Positions 1-6,168 of a stretch of DNA of 8,614 nucleotides are shown in pieces. The notes beneath the pieces were generated by a model, which was given only the letters and a program-made list of their open reading frames with translations, made no database searches and was not told where the DNA came from. Source of the stretch: Oscillospiraceae bacterium (GTDB lineage: Bacteria; Bacillota_A; Clostridia; Saccharofermentanales; Saccharofermentanaceae). A program made the translations under genes and the position numbers. How positions within the stretch are numbered: position 1 is the stretch's first letter; each line of letters begins with the position of its first letter. The stretch lies in the NCBI GenBank assembly GCA_902791885.1, contig CADAXO010000098.1, forward strand, positions 1,330-9,943, in the 5' to 3' direction.

Positions 1-845
1 GGTTCTGGTGTTACCGTAGGTTCGGTCTCGTTTGTCTCCTCAGTTTCCTCAGTCTCCTCTGTCTCATATGTACCGGATTCGATATCATCAACCAAAGCGA
101 GAATCTGATCTGCATTCCAGCCTGTATAATCACACACACGCTCGAGAAGCTCGGGGTTTTCTGCGAGCATTCTTAAAGGGAAACCCGGAATCTCATCTTC
201 ATCAAGCTCCTCAAGGAAGAACTCGATACTTCCATCTTCTCTAGTCTCATCATAGAGGTAAACCTTGACGCTGTAACCGCCGTTGACATCTGTCTCGATC
301 ACTTCATGAGTATCGGGATTGGTTGCAACAACATGAACACAACCGTCAGTAATAACAAGTGATTCACGTCCGGTATCATCATAGAAAACATAACCTGATG
401 TGCCGCGGATACCGACAGTCATCGTGGCTGTTCTTATATCGAATGTCTCATCTGCCTCAAGGTGCTCCGTAACTTCAAAAAACAGACCGCCCTGAGTAAG
501 ATTCAATTCAAGCATATTTCTGCTCTTGGTAAATTCAACTCTGCTGTCATTCTCAAGAGTAACTATCTTTGTGTCATCGAGACCGACGGAAGCCAATCCG
601 TCATAACCTGTGCTTAATGCTTCACCGCTGCTGAATCTGACGTTATCGATAACAGGCTTGGAATTACCTTCGGCATCTTCAATGCTTACTGTTCCTTCTA
701 TCTTAAGAAGTCTCATCGTTGTCGCATAATAACCGCGGGACATTATTACTGCCGTTATAATACCTGCAATAACCAATACAGAGGCAACTGCGATCAGCAC
801 TTTGCTTCTCACGGACAATCCTTTTAAGCTCTCGATAAGCTTCAT
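1..845 (-). CDS. FecR-domain membrane-anchored protein (C-terminus beyond window)
   Basis: The reading frame starts at ATG 843-845 and stays open to the left edge, giving 281 codons. An AAGGAG site (855-860) lies 9 nt before the start. Residues about 15-35 form one hydrophobic segment after a short basic N-terminus (KLIESLKGLSVRSK), so a membrane anchor with the rest outside the cell is likely. Residues about 44-185 resemble a FecR domain: a KIEGTVSI strand, GEALSTGYDG, GGLFFEV, then FDIRTATMTVGIRGTSGYVF, which matches the family pattern ending in VRGT. A second part (about 200-255) is acidic and has no family I recognise. The last visible residues are a Glu/Thr-rich low-complexity stretch running into TVTPEP. 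FecR proteins in Gram-negatives relay signals to ECF sigma factors; in Clostridia, FecR-like ectodomains often have unknown roles, and no sigma-factor gene is visible here. It has its own promoter and lies downstream of a terminator, so it is a separate unit. Confidence 0.82.
   Translation of the reverse strand, partial: MKLIESLKGLSVRSKVLIAVASVLVIAGIITAVIMSRGYYATTMRLLKIEGTVSIEDAEGNSKPVIDNVRFSSGEALSTGYDGLASVGLDDTKIVTLENDSRVEFTKSRNMLELNLTQGGLFFEVTEHLEADETFDIRTATMTVGIRGTSGYVFYDDTGRESLVITDGCVHVVATNPDTHEVIETDVNGGYSVKVYLYDETREDGSIEFFLEELDEDEIPGFPLRMLAENPELLERVCDYTGWNADQILALVDDIESGTYETEETEETEETNETEPTVTPE
34..66 (-). repeat. Short 9-bp tandem repeat encoding an acidic Glu/Thr tail
   Basis: On the plus strand the units GTCTCCTCA (34-42), GTTTCCTCA (43-51) and GTCTCCTCT (52-60) follow one another, with a decayed fourth unit after them. 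On the coding strand they encode a three-residue period (EET) in the tail of the FecR-domain protein. Such repeats can change length by slippage in frame-preserving steps of 9 bp. The tail is probably a flexible extracellular linker, which is inference. Confidence 0.7.
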
Positions 846-885
846 AAACAGCGGCTCCTTGCCTGAGTATTTCCCTATAGAATTA

Positions 886-914
886 ATTATACAGATATGT
901 TAACAAATTGTGAA
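886..914 (-). promoter_or_regulatory. Sigma-A type promoter of the FecR-domain gene
   Basis: Read on the minus strand, TTCACA (909-914) and a perfect TATAAT (886-891) are 17 bp apart. The expected start near 879 leaves a leader of about 33 nt that contains the AAGGAG site. The hexamers match the consensus at 5/6 and 6/6. Confidence 0.75.
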
Positions 915-950
915 CAGAACCTTTTACAAAATAAAATATCAGGCAAAAGA

Positions 951-976
951 AAAACCCCGAGATAACTCGGGGTTTT
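951..976 (-). terminator. Intrinsic terminator after tRNA-Lys
   Basis: An 11-bp perfect stem (951-961 pairs with 966-976; core CCCCGAG/CTCGGGG) closes a 4-nt loop. On the minus strand it is followed by a T-rich tail (TTTTTCTTTT), and it begins 6 nt past the tRNA CCA end. It should stop the tRNA transcript and any purB read-through before the FecR-domain gene. Confidence 0.92.
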
Positions 977-981
977 ATATC

Positions 982-1057
982 TGGTGCACCTCCAGGGACT
1001 CGAACCCTGGGCCCACTGATTAAGAGTCAGTTGCTCTACCATCTGAGCTAGAGGTGC
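982..1057 (-). tRNA. tRNA-Lys, anticodon CTT, CCA encoded
   Basis: The 76-nt minus-strand sequence folds as a complete cloverleaf. The acceptor stem GCACCTC/GAGGTGC has 7 perfect pairs, the D stem is GCTC/GAGC, the anticodon stem ACTGA/TCAGT encloses loop CTCTTAA, the variable loop has 5 nt, and the T stem CAGGG/CCCTG encloses TTCGAGT. The discriminator base is A and CCA is genomically encoded (982-984). Anticodon CTT (1022-1024) decodes AAG lysine codons. It has its own strong promoter and terminator. Confidence 0.97.
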
Positions 1058-1076
1058 TTGACAGCTTGATTATATT

Positions 1077-1104
1077 ATTATAACATTGCGAAATCAGTTG
1101 TCAA
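1077..1104 (-). promoter_or_regulatory. Consensus sigma-A promoter for tRNA-Lys
   Basis: On the minus strand a perfect TTGACA (1099-1104) and a perfect TATAAT (1077-1082) are 16 bp apart. Transcription would begin near 1070, about 13 nt before the mature tRNA 5' end. The -35 box lies 23 bp beyond the purB stop codon. Both hexamers being perfect is typical of stable-RNA genes. Confidence 0.85.
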
Positions 1105-1127
1105 CATCTAATTTAAAGTTTTTTCTA

Positions 1128-2579
1128 TCAAACTTTAAGTTCTACTTCCTCAACCTTAAGATCAGCCTCATGAGCCTTGATAAGAGGGTTAACTACTTCG
1201 TCGAGGAAAGCTGTTACCTGCTCGGGGCAGCGGCCGATATAAAGCTTGGGATCTGCTACCTTCATAAGATCGTCCATTGTAAGGCCGAACTCGGGATCTG
1301 CAGCGATTCTCTCAAGAAGATCATTAGGCTTGCCTTCCTGCTTAACAACAGCGCCTGCCTGCATGGAAAGCTGTCTGATCTTCTCGTGAAGCTCCTGTCT
1401 GTTTCCTCCCCTCTTGGTTGCCTCCATCATGACATTCTCTGTCATCATGAAAGGAAGTTCATCCATGATATGCTTCTCGATGATCTTAGGATATACAACC
1501 AATCCTGATACGATATTCGTATAGATACCGAGGATAGCATCAACTGCGAGGAACGCCTCCGGAACAGAGATCCTCTTATTAGCGGAATCATCGAGAGTTC
1601 TCTCGAACCACTGCTCGGAAGAAGTCATGGCAGGATTAAGAACGTCTGCAATGACATATCTGGACAATGAAGCGATTCTCTCGGATCTCATAGGATTTCT
1701 CTTATAAGCCATTGCGGAAGAACCGATCTGATTCTTTTCGAAGGGCTCCTCGATCTCCTTAAGGTGCTGGAGAAGTCTTATGTCGTTGGAGAACTTATGA
1801 GCACTCTGAGCGATAGCACAAAGAGCGGAAAGTACAGTGAAGTCGATCTTTCTTGAATATGTCTGTCCTGATACATAGTAAGAGGACTCGAAGCCCATCT
1901 TGTTGCAGATCTTCTTATCAAGCTCAACACACTTGCTGTTATCGCCTTCGAAAAGCTCCATAAAGGAAGCCTGCGTTCCTGTTGTACCCTTGCAGCCGAG
2001 AAGCTTCAAAGAAGCGATGGCATTCTCTACTGTCTCAAGATCAAGAACGAGATCCTGAAGCCACAGGGAAGCTCTCTTACCTACAGTAACGAGCTGGGCA
2101 GGCTGGAAATGCGTAAAGCCGAGCGTAGGCATAGCCTTATACTCATCAGCAAATGAAGCTACCTTGGAAATAAGAACTACAAGTCTTTTCTTAACGAGCT
2201 CGAGAGCTTCTCTCATGATGATGATATCCGTGTTGTCACCTACATAGCATGATGTCGCACCGAGGTGAATAATACGGTCAGCTCCGGAACCTGCAACCTG
2301 CTTGCCGTAAGAATGAACATGAGCCATTACGTCATGGCGGCGGATCTTCTCCTCTGCAGCAGCATCCTCATAATCGATGTCATCCTTATGAGCCTTAAGA
2401 TCAGCGATCTGCTCATCAGTTATGTCGAGACCCAATTCCTTCTCTGCCTCGGCAAGAGCGATCCAAAGAAGTCTCCAAGTCTTGAATTTCTTATCAGGCG
2501 AGAAGATGTACTGCATCTCCTTACTTGCATAGCGCGAATTAAGAGGGCTCTCGTATGAGGGCTTGGAAGTAAAAGACAT
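1128..2579 (-). CDS. purB: Adenylosuccinate lyase, long eukaryote-like type
   Basis: PurB is a cytosolic homotetrameric lyase that releases fumarate from SAICAR (to AICAR) and from adenylosuccinate (to AMP), acting twice in purine synthesis. The 483 residues span the whole fumarase/aspartase-superfamily fold. Visible motifs are RHDVMAHVH (81-89), HLGATS (105-110), TLGFTHFQPAQ with general-acid His157, KGTTGTQASF (197-206) and the flexible signature loop SSAMAYKRNP (287-296) with the catalytic Ser. From memory, the whole length resembles vertebrate ADSL (about 484 residues; shared blocks include QWFERTLDDSAN and GLVVYPK) far better than the shorter B. subtilis PurB (about 431). The start ATG 2577-2579 has GGAGG (2586-2590) at good spacing. 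It lies 22 bp downstream of the aminotransferase gene and is surely cotranscribed with it. It ends TGA; no clear terminator follows before the tRNA promoter. Confidence 0.97.
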   Translation of the reverse strand: MSFTSKPSYESPLNSRYASKEMQYIFSPDKKFKTWRLLWIALAEAEKELGLDITDEQIADLKAHKDDIDYEDAAAEEKIRRHDVMAHVHSYGKQVAGSGADRIIHLGATSCYVGDNTDIIIMREALELVKKRLVVLISKVASFADEYKAMPTLGFTHFQPAQLVTVGKRASLWLQDLVLDLETVENAIASLKLLGCKGTTGTQASFMELFEGDNSKCVELDKKICNKMGFESSYYVSGQTYSRKIDFTVLSALCAIAQSAHKFSNDIRLLQHLKEIEEPFEKNQIGSSAMAYKRNPMRSERIASLSRYVIADVLNPAMTSSEQWFERTLDDSANKRISVPEAFLAVDAILGIYTNIVSGLVVYPKIIEKHIMDELPFMMTENVMMEATKRGGNRQELHEKIRQLSMQAGAVVKQEGKPNDLLERIAADPEFGLTMDDLMKVADPKLYIGRCPEQVTAFLDEVVNPLIKAHEADLKVEEVELKV

Positions 2580-2601
2580 ATATGGCCTCCGTAAATAACT
2601 A

Positions 2602-3888
2602 TTAGATAGAAAGGAACTTCTCTACAGCAGACAGTTTAACACAAACCGCGAAGACTTCGACAGCCTTATTTATGTCTTCAAGTGTAGGGAAACTCGGAGC
2701 AACTCTGATGTTGGAATCATCAGGGTCATTGCCATAAGGATATGTAGCACCTGCAGGTGTGAAAGCTACGCCGAGCTCATTACACTTAGCAACTACAGCC
2801 TTAGCTGTGCCGGGTACTGTAAATACGGAAATGAAGTAACCTCCCATGGGCTTATGCCATGTAGCTGCATCCGTGCCTGCAAGTTCCTTTTCGAGGATAT
2901 CGAGTGTAAGCTCGAACTTGGGACGGATGATGTCGGCGTGCTTATTCATGTGAGCCTTAAGTGCATCAAGATCAGGGAGCATTCTGATGTGAGCGAGCTG
3001 GTTTACCTTGTTGGCACCGATCGTCTGAACGCCCATGAGCTTAACAGCACGCTTGTAGTTTTCCTCGTTAGCTGCAATTACAGAGATACCTGCGCTTGCG
3101 AAAGTAATCTTGGATGTTGAAGCGAACTCGTATACACGTGAAGGGTTGCCTGCCTCTGCGCAAAGGCCGAGGATATCAGGGATAGAACCCTGCTTGGACT
3201 CATCGCTGTAAAGGTGGTGTACGCAGTAAGCGTTATCCCAGTAAAGTCTGAAGTCGGGAGCTGCTGTCTTCATGGAAGCCAAACGTCTGCATACTTCCTC
3301 GGAGTAAACGTATCCGTCAGGATTTGTGTAGCAGGGAACGTTCCACATACCGAGAACCGTAGGATCCTTTACAAGCTCCTCAACTACATCCATATCAGGG
3401 CCGTCTTCCTTCAAAGGTACTGCGATAAGCTCGAAGCCGCATGTCTCTGTTACCTTGAAGTGTCTGTCGTATCCCGGAACAGGGCAAAGCCACTTTCTTC
3501 CCTCAACCTGGCTCCAAGGCTTCGGGGAATCGTGCTCACCGAAAACCATTGCTCTCATGATGGAATCGAACATGAGGTTAAGGCTTGAGCCGTTACCTAC
3601 ATAGATATTGTCAGGGGATGTCTTAAGAACATCAGCGAAAAGCTTCTTTACCTCAGGAAGTCCTGTGGGAACGCCGTAGTTTCTTGTATCGGAACCGTCC
3701 TCAGACTTGAAGCCCTCAGCAGAAAGATTTGTGTAAAGATCGTTGGAAAGATCAAGCTGATTGGATGCGGGCTTACCACGGGTCATGTTAAGCGAGAGAT
3801 TCATCGCCTTGTAACCCTCGATACGCTTCTCCAGTTCTGCTTTCTCGTTCAAAAGCTCCTCTTTGCTCATTTCCTTGTAGGACTTCAT
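2602..3888 (-). CDS. PLP-dependent aspartate-aminotransferase-like enzyme (PF12897 type)
   Basis: This is a fold-type I PLP aminotransferase of 428 residues. Pieces of the active site are readable: TRGKPASNQLDLS (36-48) near the N-terminus, NYGVPTGLPEV (70-80), GNGSSLN (98-104) for the cofactor phosphate, CPVPGYDRHF (135-144), Asn189 in YTNPDGYVYS, WDNAY (217-221) with Asp218 for the pyridine nitrogen, Schiff-base Lys260 in STSKIT, and Arg395 in SNIRVAPS for the substrate carboxylate. These blocks fit the group formerly called Aminotran_MocR (PF12897), whose studied members, such as the Corynebacterium glutamicum enzyme, are aspartate aminotransferases. It has no DNA-binding domain, so it is not a MocR regulator. 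The ATG at 3886-3888 has GGAGG (3896-3900 region) 7 nt upstream. It is the first gene of an operon with purB, which fits supplying aspartate for purine synthesis (inference). Substrate choice is not proven by sequence. Confidence 0.88.
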   Translation of the reverse strand: MKSYKEMSKEELLNEKAELEKRIEGYKAMNLSLNMTRGKPASNQLDLSNDLYTNLSAEGFKSEDGSDTRNYGVPTGLPEVKKLFADVLKTSPDNIYVGNGSSLNLMFDSIMRAMVFGEHDSPKPWSQVEGRKWLCPVPGYDRHFKVTETCGFELIAVPLKEDGPDMDVVEELVKDPTVLGMWNVPCYTNPDGYVYSEEVCRRLASMKTAAPDFRLYWDNAYCVHHLYSDESKQGSIPDILGLCAEAGNPSRVYEFASTSKITFASAGISVIAANEENYKRAVKLMGVQTIGANKVNQLAHIRMLPDLDALKAHMNKHADIIRPKFELTLDILEKELAGTDAATWHKPMGGYFISVFTVPGTAKAVVAKCNELGVAFTPAGATYPYGNDPDDSNIRVAPSFPTLEDINKAVEVFAVCVKLSAVEKFLSI

Positions 3889-3923
3889 TTGGCACCCTCC
3901 ATTTTGAATTTTACAAAACGCCG

Positions 3924-3985
3924 ACTTGCATTATCATCGGCTGACCTTATTATTTAACCTCGAGCATTATAGTAATAATGCAAGT
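3924..3985. promoter_or_regulatory. Palindromic, operator-like sequence over the aminotransferase-purB promoter
   Basis: An 18-bp element GCATTATAGTAATAATGC (3964-3981) has perfect 7-bp arms about a 4-bp centre and covers the -10 box and part of the spacer. Outer arms TTAAC (3954-3958) and GTTAA (3984-3988) extend the dyad with unequal gaps. A third copy of the half-site lies downstream: ACTTGCATTAT (3924-3934) is an exact inverted copy of ATAATGCAAGT (3975-3985), with centres 51 bp apart. The upstream arm is outside the predicted transcript, so action as DNA operator is likelier than as an RNA hairpin of that unit. The regulator is unknown; I could not match it to ArgR, PurR or BirA boxes. 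Confidence 0.45.
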
Positions 3986-3994
3986 TAAAAGCAA
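3966..3994 (-). promoter_or_regulatory. Promoter of the aminotransferase-purB operon
   Basis: On the minus strand TTGCTT (3989-3994) and a perfect TATAAT (3966-3971) are 17 bp apart. Expected start is near 3959, giving a leader of about 70 nt. The -35 box is poor (3/6), which suits a regulated promoter. The spacer and -10 box lie inside a palindrome described separately. Confidence 0.6.
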
Positions 3995-4014
3995 CGATTA
4001 TTCATAAATTCCAT

Positions 4015-4374
4015 TCAAAAAGGAACAATTTCTACATTTTGTATCATTCCGTCGCGTCTGTGGGTCACACAACCTGCCAAAAAGTGCACATCCATATCAA
4101 ATAACTTATACTTACTTATGAGAACTTGAGTCGTGTTGAGCATCCTTCTCCTCTTCTTCGGAGTGATGGATCTTAAAGGATCGGCATAGACCGTATCCTC
4201 AAGTCTTGATTTGACCTCAACGACATAAAGGTCATTTCCCTTAGTCATGACCACATCAAGTTCCCCCATGTTATGTACCGTGAAGTTTCTGGTTACAAAA
4301 TTAAATCCTTCTGATGCCATCAGTCTTATAACCGCATCTTCTGCTTCATTACCTATTATCTTCGTTTGTCTCAT
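4015..4374 (-). CDS. yraN: UPF0102 (YraN) family, predicted nuclease-fold protein
   Basis: This small protein (119 residues, the usual family length) has the restriction-endonuclease-like core of the UPF0102/YraN family. Visible are GNEAEDAVIRLMASEGF (8-24), RNF (29-31), GELDVV (37-42) with Glu38 and Asp40, and VVEVKSR (51-57) with Glu53 and Lys55, the E-x-K of the PD-(D/E)xK site. The metal-binding residues are therefore kept and nuclease activity is possible, but the cell role of the family is not established. ATG 4372-4374 has AAGGAG 9 nt upstream. It diverges from birA with 26 bp between the two start codons, so its promoter must overlap the start of birA; I found no convincing one. It is followed by 126 bp and then the aminotransferase gene, which has its own promoter. 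Confidence 0.93.
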   Translation of the reverse strand: MRQTKIIGNEAEDAVIRLMASEGFNFVTRNFTVHNMGELDVVMTKGNDLYVVEVKSRLEDTVYADPLRSITPKKRRRMLNTTQVLISKYKLFDMDVHFLAGCVTHRRDGMIQNVEIVPF

Positions 4375-4390
4375 CTGTTAATTCTCCTTA

Positions 4391-4399
4391 TGCTAAAAT
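4391..4399 (+). promoter_or_regulatory. Extended -10 promoter element before birA
   Basis: TG (4391-4392), one base, then TAAAAT (4394-4399) form an extended -10 box. No -35 box stands at 16-18 bp; a TTGTCT at 4366-4371 is 22 bp away. The expected start at about 4405-4407 falls on the second in-frame ATG of birA (4407), which suggests a transcript without leader. Confidence 0.5.
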
Positions 4400-4400
4400 A

Positions 4401-5408
4401 ATGTCTATGTTGAGCACCAAAGACATCGTCATATCCAAACTGATCACGGCCGATGATTACATCTCCGGCCAGTCCCTGTCCGATTCACTCGGATTAAGCC
4501 GCGCAGCTGTTAATACAGCCGTTAAGTCTTTAAGGTTCGACGGATATGACATTCTTTCAGTCACCAACAAAGGCTACAAGCTTAATAACCGTCCCAACCT
4601 TTTGACTTCAGGAGAGATGCTCGCATGTCTTTCAGAACAAAGAATGAAGGACGTCATAGTTCTTCCCGAAGTTGATTCGACCAACAAGTATCTTAAGCAG
4701 GCAGCTTATGACGGTGCACCTTCCGGAACCGTTGTCATTTCCGATTACCAGTCCGAAGGGCGCGGAAGACTCGGAAGATCATTCTTATCTCCGTCCGGCA
4801 AAGGCATTTATCTTTCATATCTGATGCGTCCTGCGATACTTCCCGAACTTGTAAGTGAGGTTACCTGCTGGTCTGCTGTTGCTGTTGCAAATGCAATCAC
4901 TAAAGTCTGCGGTATAACTCCTAAGATCAAGTGGGTAAACGACCTTCAGATCAACGGAATGAAGATCTGCGGAATCCTTACCGAGATGAGCATAGAATCC
5001 GAGATCGGTTCAGTAAGTTCCGTTGTCATAGGCATCGGCATAAATGTCAACGAATCCCCTTCAGACTTTCCCGAAGACCTTAGAAGCATCGCATCTTCGA
5101 TCCGCCAAGAGACAGGAAGCGATTCACCTCTTCTCCGTGCTTCTCTGGCATCCGCACTCATAAGCGAACTTGATGCCGTGAATGAAAGATTCCCCGATGC
5201 ACATGATGAGTATCTTGAATCCTACAGCAAGCTCTGCTCCACCGTAGGTCTTCCCGTAAGTGTCGTATCCGCACATAATCACACGTCTGAGATCCCCCGT
5301 AACGGAGAAGTCATTACAGTCAATAACGATTTCTCACTGAAGGTACGGTTTGAAGACGGTCATGAAGAAGATCTTCGAAGCGGCGAAGTCTCTGTCAGAC
5401 GCATATAA
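4401..5408 (+). CDS. birA: Biotin-protein ligase / biotin repressor
   Basis: BirA activates biotin with ATP and attaches it to a lysine of biotin carboxyl carrier domains. The two-function, repressor-type architecture is present. Residues about 5-62 form a winged helix-turn-helix (helices in GQSLSDSLGLSRAAVNTAV, 23-41). The ligase domain (about 84-275) shows DSTN (92-95), the biotinyl-AMP loop GRGRLGR (120-126), KWVND (177-181), and KICGILTE (188-195) with Lys188. The C-terminal SH3-like domain (about 280-335) is complete. Length 335 is normal. Two starts are possible, ATG 4401 and ATG 4407; neither has a Shine-Dalgarno site, and an extended -10 box ends 1 nt before 4401, so 4407 may be the true, leaderless start. 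No biotin synthesis or transport genes are nearby. Its last 14 bp overlap the 3' end of comEA on the other strand. Confidence 0.96.
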   Translation: MSMLSTKDIVISKLITADDYISGQSLSDSLGLSRAAVNTAVKSLRFDGYDILSVTNKGYKLNNRPNLLTSGEMLACLSEQRMKDVIVLPEVDSTNKYLKQAAYDGAPSGTVVISDYQSEGRGRLGRSFLSPSGKGIYLSYLMRPAILPELVSEVTCWSAVAVANAITKVCGITPKIKWVNDLQINGMKICGILTEMSIESEIGSVSSVVIGIGINVNESPSDFPEDLRSIASSIRQETGSDSPLLRASLASALISELDAVNERFPDAHDEYLESYSKLCSTVGLPVSVVSAHNHTSEIPRNGEVITVNNDFSLKVRFEDGHEEDLRSGEVSVRRI

Positions 5409-6093
5409 GATCACGAATACCGTTAAACTTAGCTTCGCCTATCCCCTGAACATTCATTATATCTTCTATCCTCGTAAACGAAGCCGTGTTTCTGTATTCG
5501 ATTATCGCCGAAGCCGTAACTTCACCTATCCCAGGCAGCGACATCAATTCATCAGCTGAAGCCGTGTTTATATTGATAAGCGCATTTGTTCCGCTGCTAC
5601 CGTCAGCCGATACTGAATATTCTCCCCACATGGTCTGATCCTCAGCTCTTATGATCTCATTTGATCCATAGTCCTCATCCTCTCCCGGGATATAGATTGA
5701 AATATTGGACTCAATGATATAGACGAGATTGATCCTCTCGGAAGCGGCATTATCCGTAAGGCCTCCCGCCATAAGAACAACGTCATTAATGATCGATCCC
5801 GAAGCGATCTCATATACTCCGGGGTTATTCACTTCACCGCAGATATAAACGCTTACATAATGCGGCGCACAGGAAGTCTCAACCTCCGAAGAAGCCTCTT
5901 CTAAGCTTGCTTCCGAAGTTACCGTCTCTTCTGATCTTATAGTAACGGGATCTTCTTCGTTCTTAGAACTTAATAATCCGTCTGTCGTTCCACTCAAAAA
6001 TAATTTGTAGCCTAAGCTAATCAGCGTAATAAGAATGAATGCGACCACGTAAATAAGATTCTTACCGATCTTATTACCGTCTCTTCTATTCAT
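5395..6093 (-). CDS. comEA: Competence DNA receptor ComEA (SLBB + helix-hairpin-helix)
   Basis: ComEA is the membrane-anchored DNA-binding receptor that pulls in DNA during natural transformation. With start ATG 6091-6093 it has 232 residues: a transmembrane anchor at about 10-33 after basic MNRRDGNKIGK; an acidic Ser/Glu linker (45-73); an SLBB domain (about 79-138: YICGEVNNPGVYEI, AGGLTDNA, INLVYIIE, IYIPGED); a linker; and tandem helix-hairpin-helix motifs (about 171-232: ININTASADELMSLPGIGEV and IMNVQGIGEAK). This matches the classical order. A longer frame from GTG 6127-6129 (244 residues) exists, but it has no ribosome site and would begin inside a hairpin loop, so I prefer 6093, preceded by GGGATAGG. 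Being next to rsfS, yqeK and nadD reproduces the B. subtilis neighbourhood, but comEC is not in the window. Its 3' end overlaps birA. Confidence 0.93.
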   Translation of the reverse strand: MNRRDGNKIGKNLIYVVAFILITLISLGYKLFLSGTTDGLLSSKNEEDPVTIRSEETVTSEASLEEASSEVETSCAPHYVSVYICGEVNNPGVYEIASGSIINDVVLMAGGLTDNAASERINLVYIIESNISIYIPGEDEDYGSNEIIRAEDQTMWGEYSVSADGSSGTNALININTASADELMSLPGIGEVTASAIIEYRNTASFTRIEDIMNVQGIGEAKFNGIRDLICV

Positions 6094-6096
6094 AAA

Positions 6097-6143
6097 AATC
6101 CTATCCCTTAGGTGAAAGCATAACACCACAGCGGGATAGGATT
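6097..6143 (-). promoter_or_regulatory. Long hairpin hiding the comEA ribosome site / possible attenuator
   Basis: In the minus-strand RNA, AATCCTATCCC (6143-6133) pairs perfectly over 11 bp with GGGATAGGATT (6107-6097); inside, GGTG (6127-6124) can pair with CACC (6114-6111) about a 9-nt loop. The 3' arm holds the only purine-rich ribosome-site candidate for comEA and is followed at once by TTT and the ATG. The same shape, stem then a run of five T, resembles an intrinsic terminator after rsfS. It may thus limit comEA expression at transcription, translation or both. Confidence 0.65.
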
Positions 6144-6168
6144 CAAGGTTCAGATTGATAATGAAATA

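Noticed and set aside
899..906. GTTAACAA as a BirA operator in the FecR-gene promoter
   Set aside because: Only one half-site is present; the partner TTGTTAAC at the proper spacing is missing, and the gene has no link to biotin.
1113..1138. Inverted repeat TTAAAGTTT/AAACTTTAA at the purB stop as a terminator
   Set aside because: Nine AT-rich pairs with an 8-nt loop, overlapping the stop codon and with no T run after it on the minus strand; too weak.
1086..1508. Plus-strand open frame opposite the purB 3' end, and similar plus-strand frames opposite other genes
   Set aside because: They are antisense to conserved genes, have no ribosome sites and resemble nothing I know.
2602..3888. MocR-type transcription regulator
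   Set aside because: The family name invites this, but there is no N-terminal winged-helix domain; only the aminotransferase fold is present.
3920..3941. Attenuator hairpin in the aminotransferase leader (GCCGA/TCGGC followed by GTTTTG)
   Set aside because: Only five pairs around a 12-nt loop and an interrupted T run; could arise by chance.
3964..3985. ArgR box over the aminotransferase promoter
   Set aside because: Only an ATGCA-like half fits; the spacing between halves is about 10 rather than 4 bases.
3954..3988. TTAAC ... GTTAA as a BirA operator
   Set aside because: The arms are 25 bp apart, clearly longer than the 14-16 bp I know for Firmicute BirA sites, and the outer bases do not match.
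5395..6129. Longer ComEA from GTG 6127-6129
   Set aside because: No ribosome site before it, start inside the hairpin loop, and the extra 12 residues would precede a normal basic-plus-membrane N-terminus.
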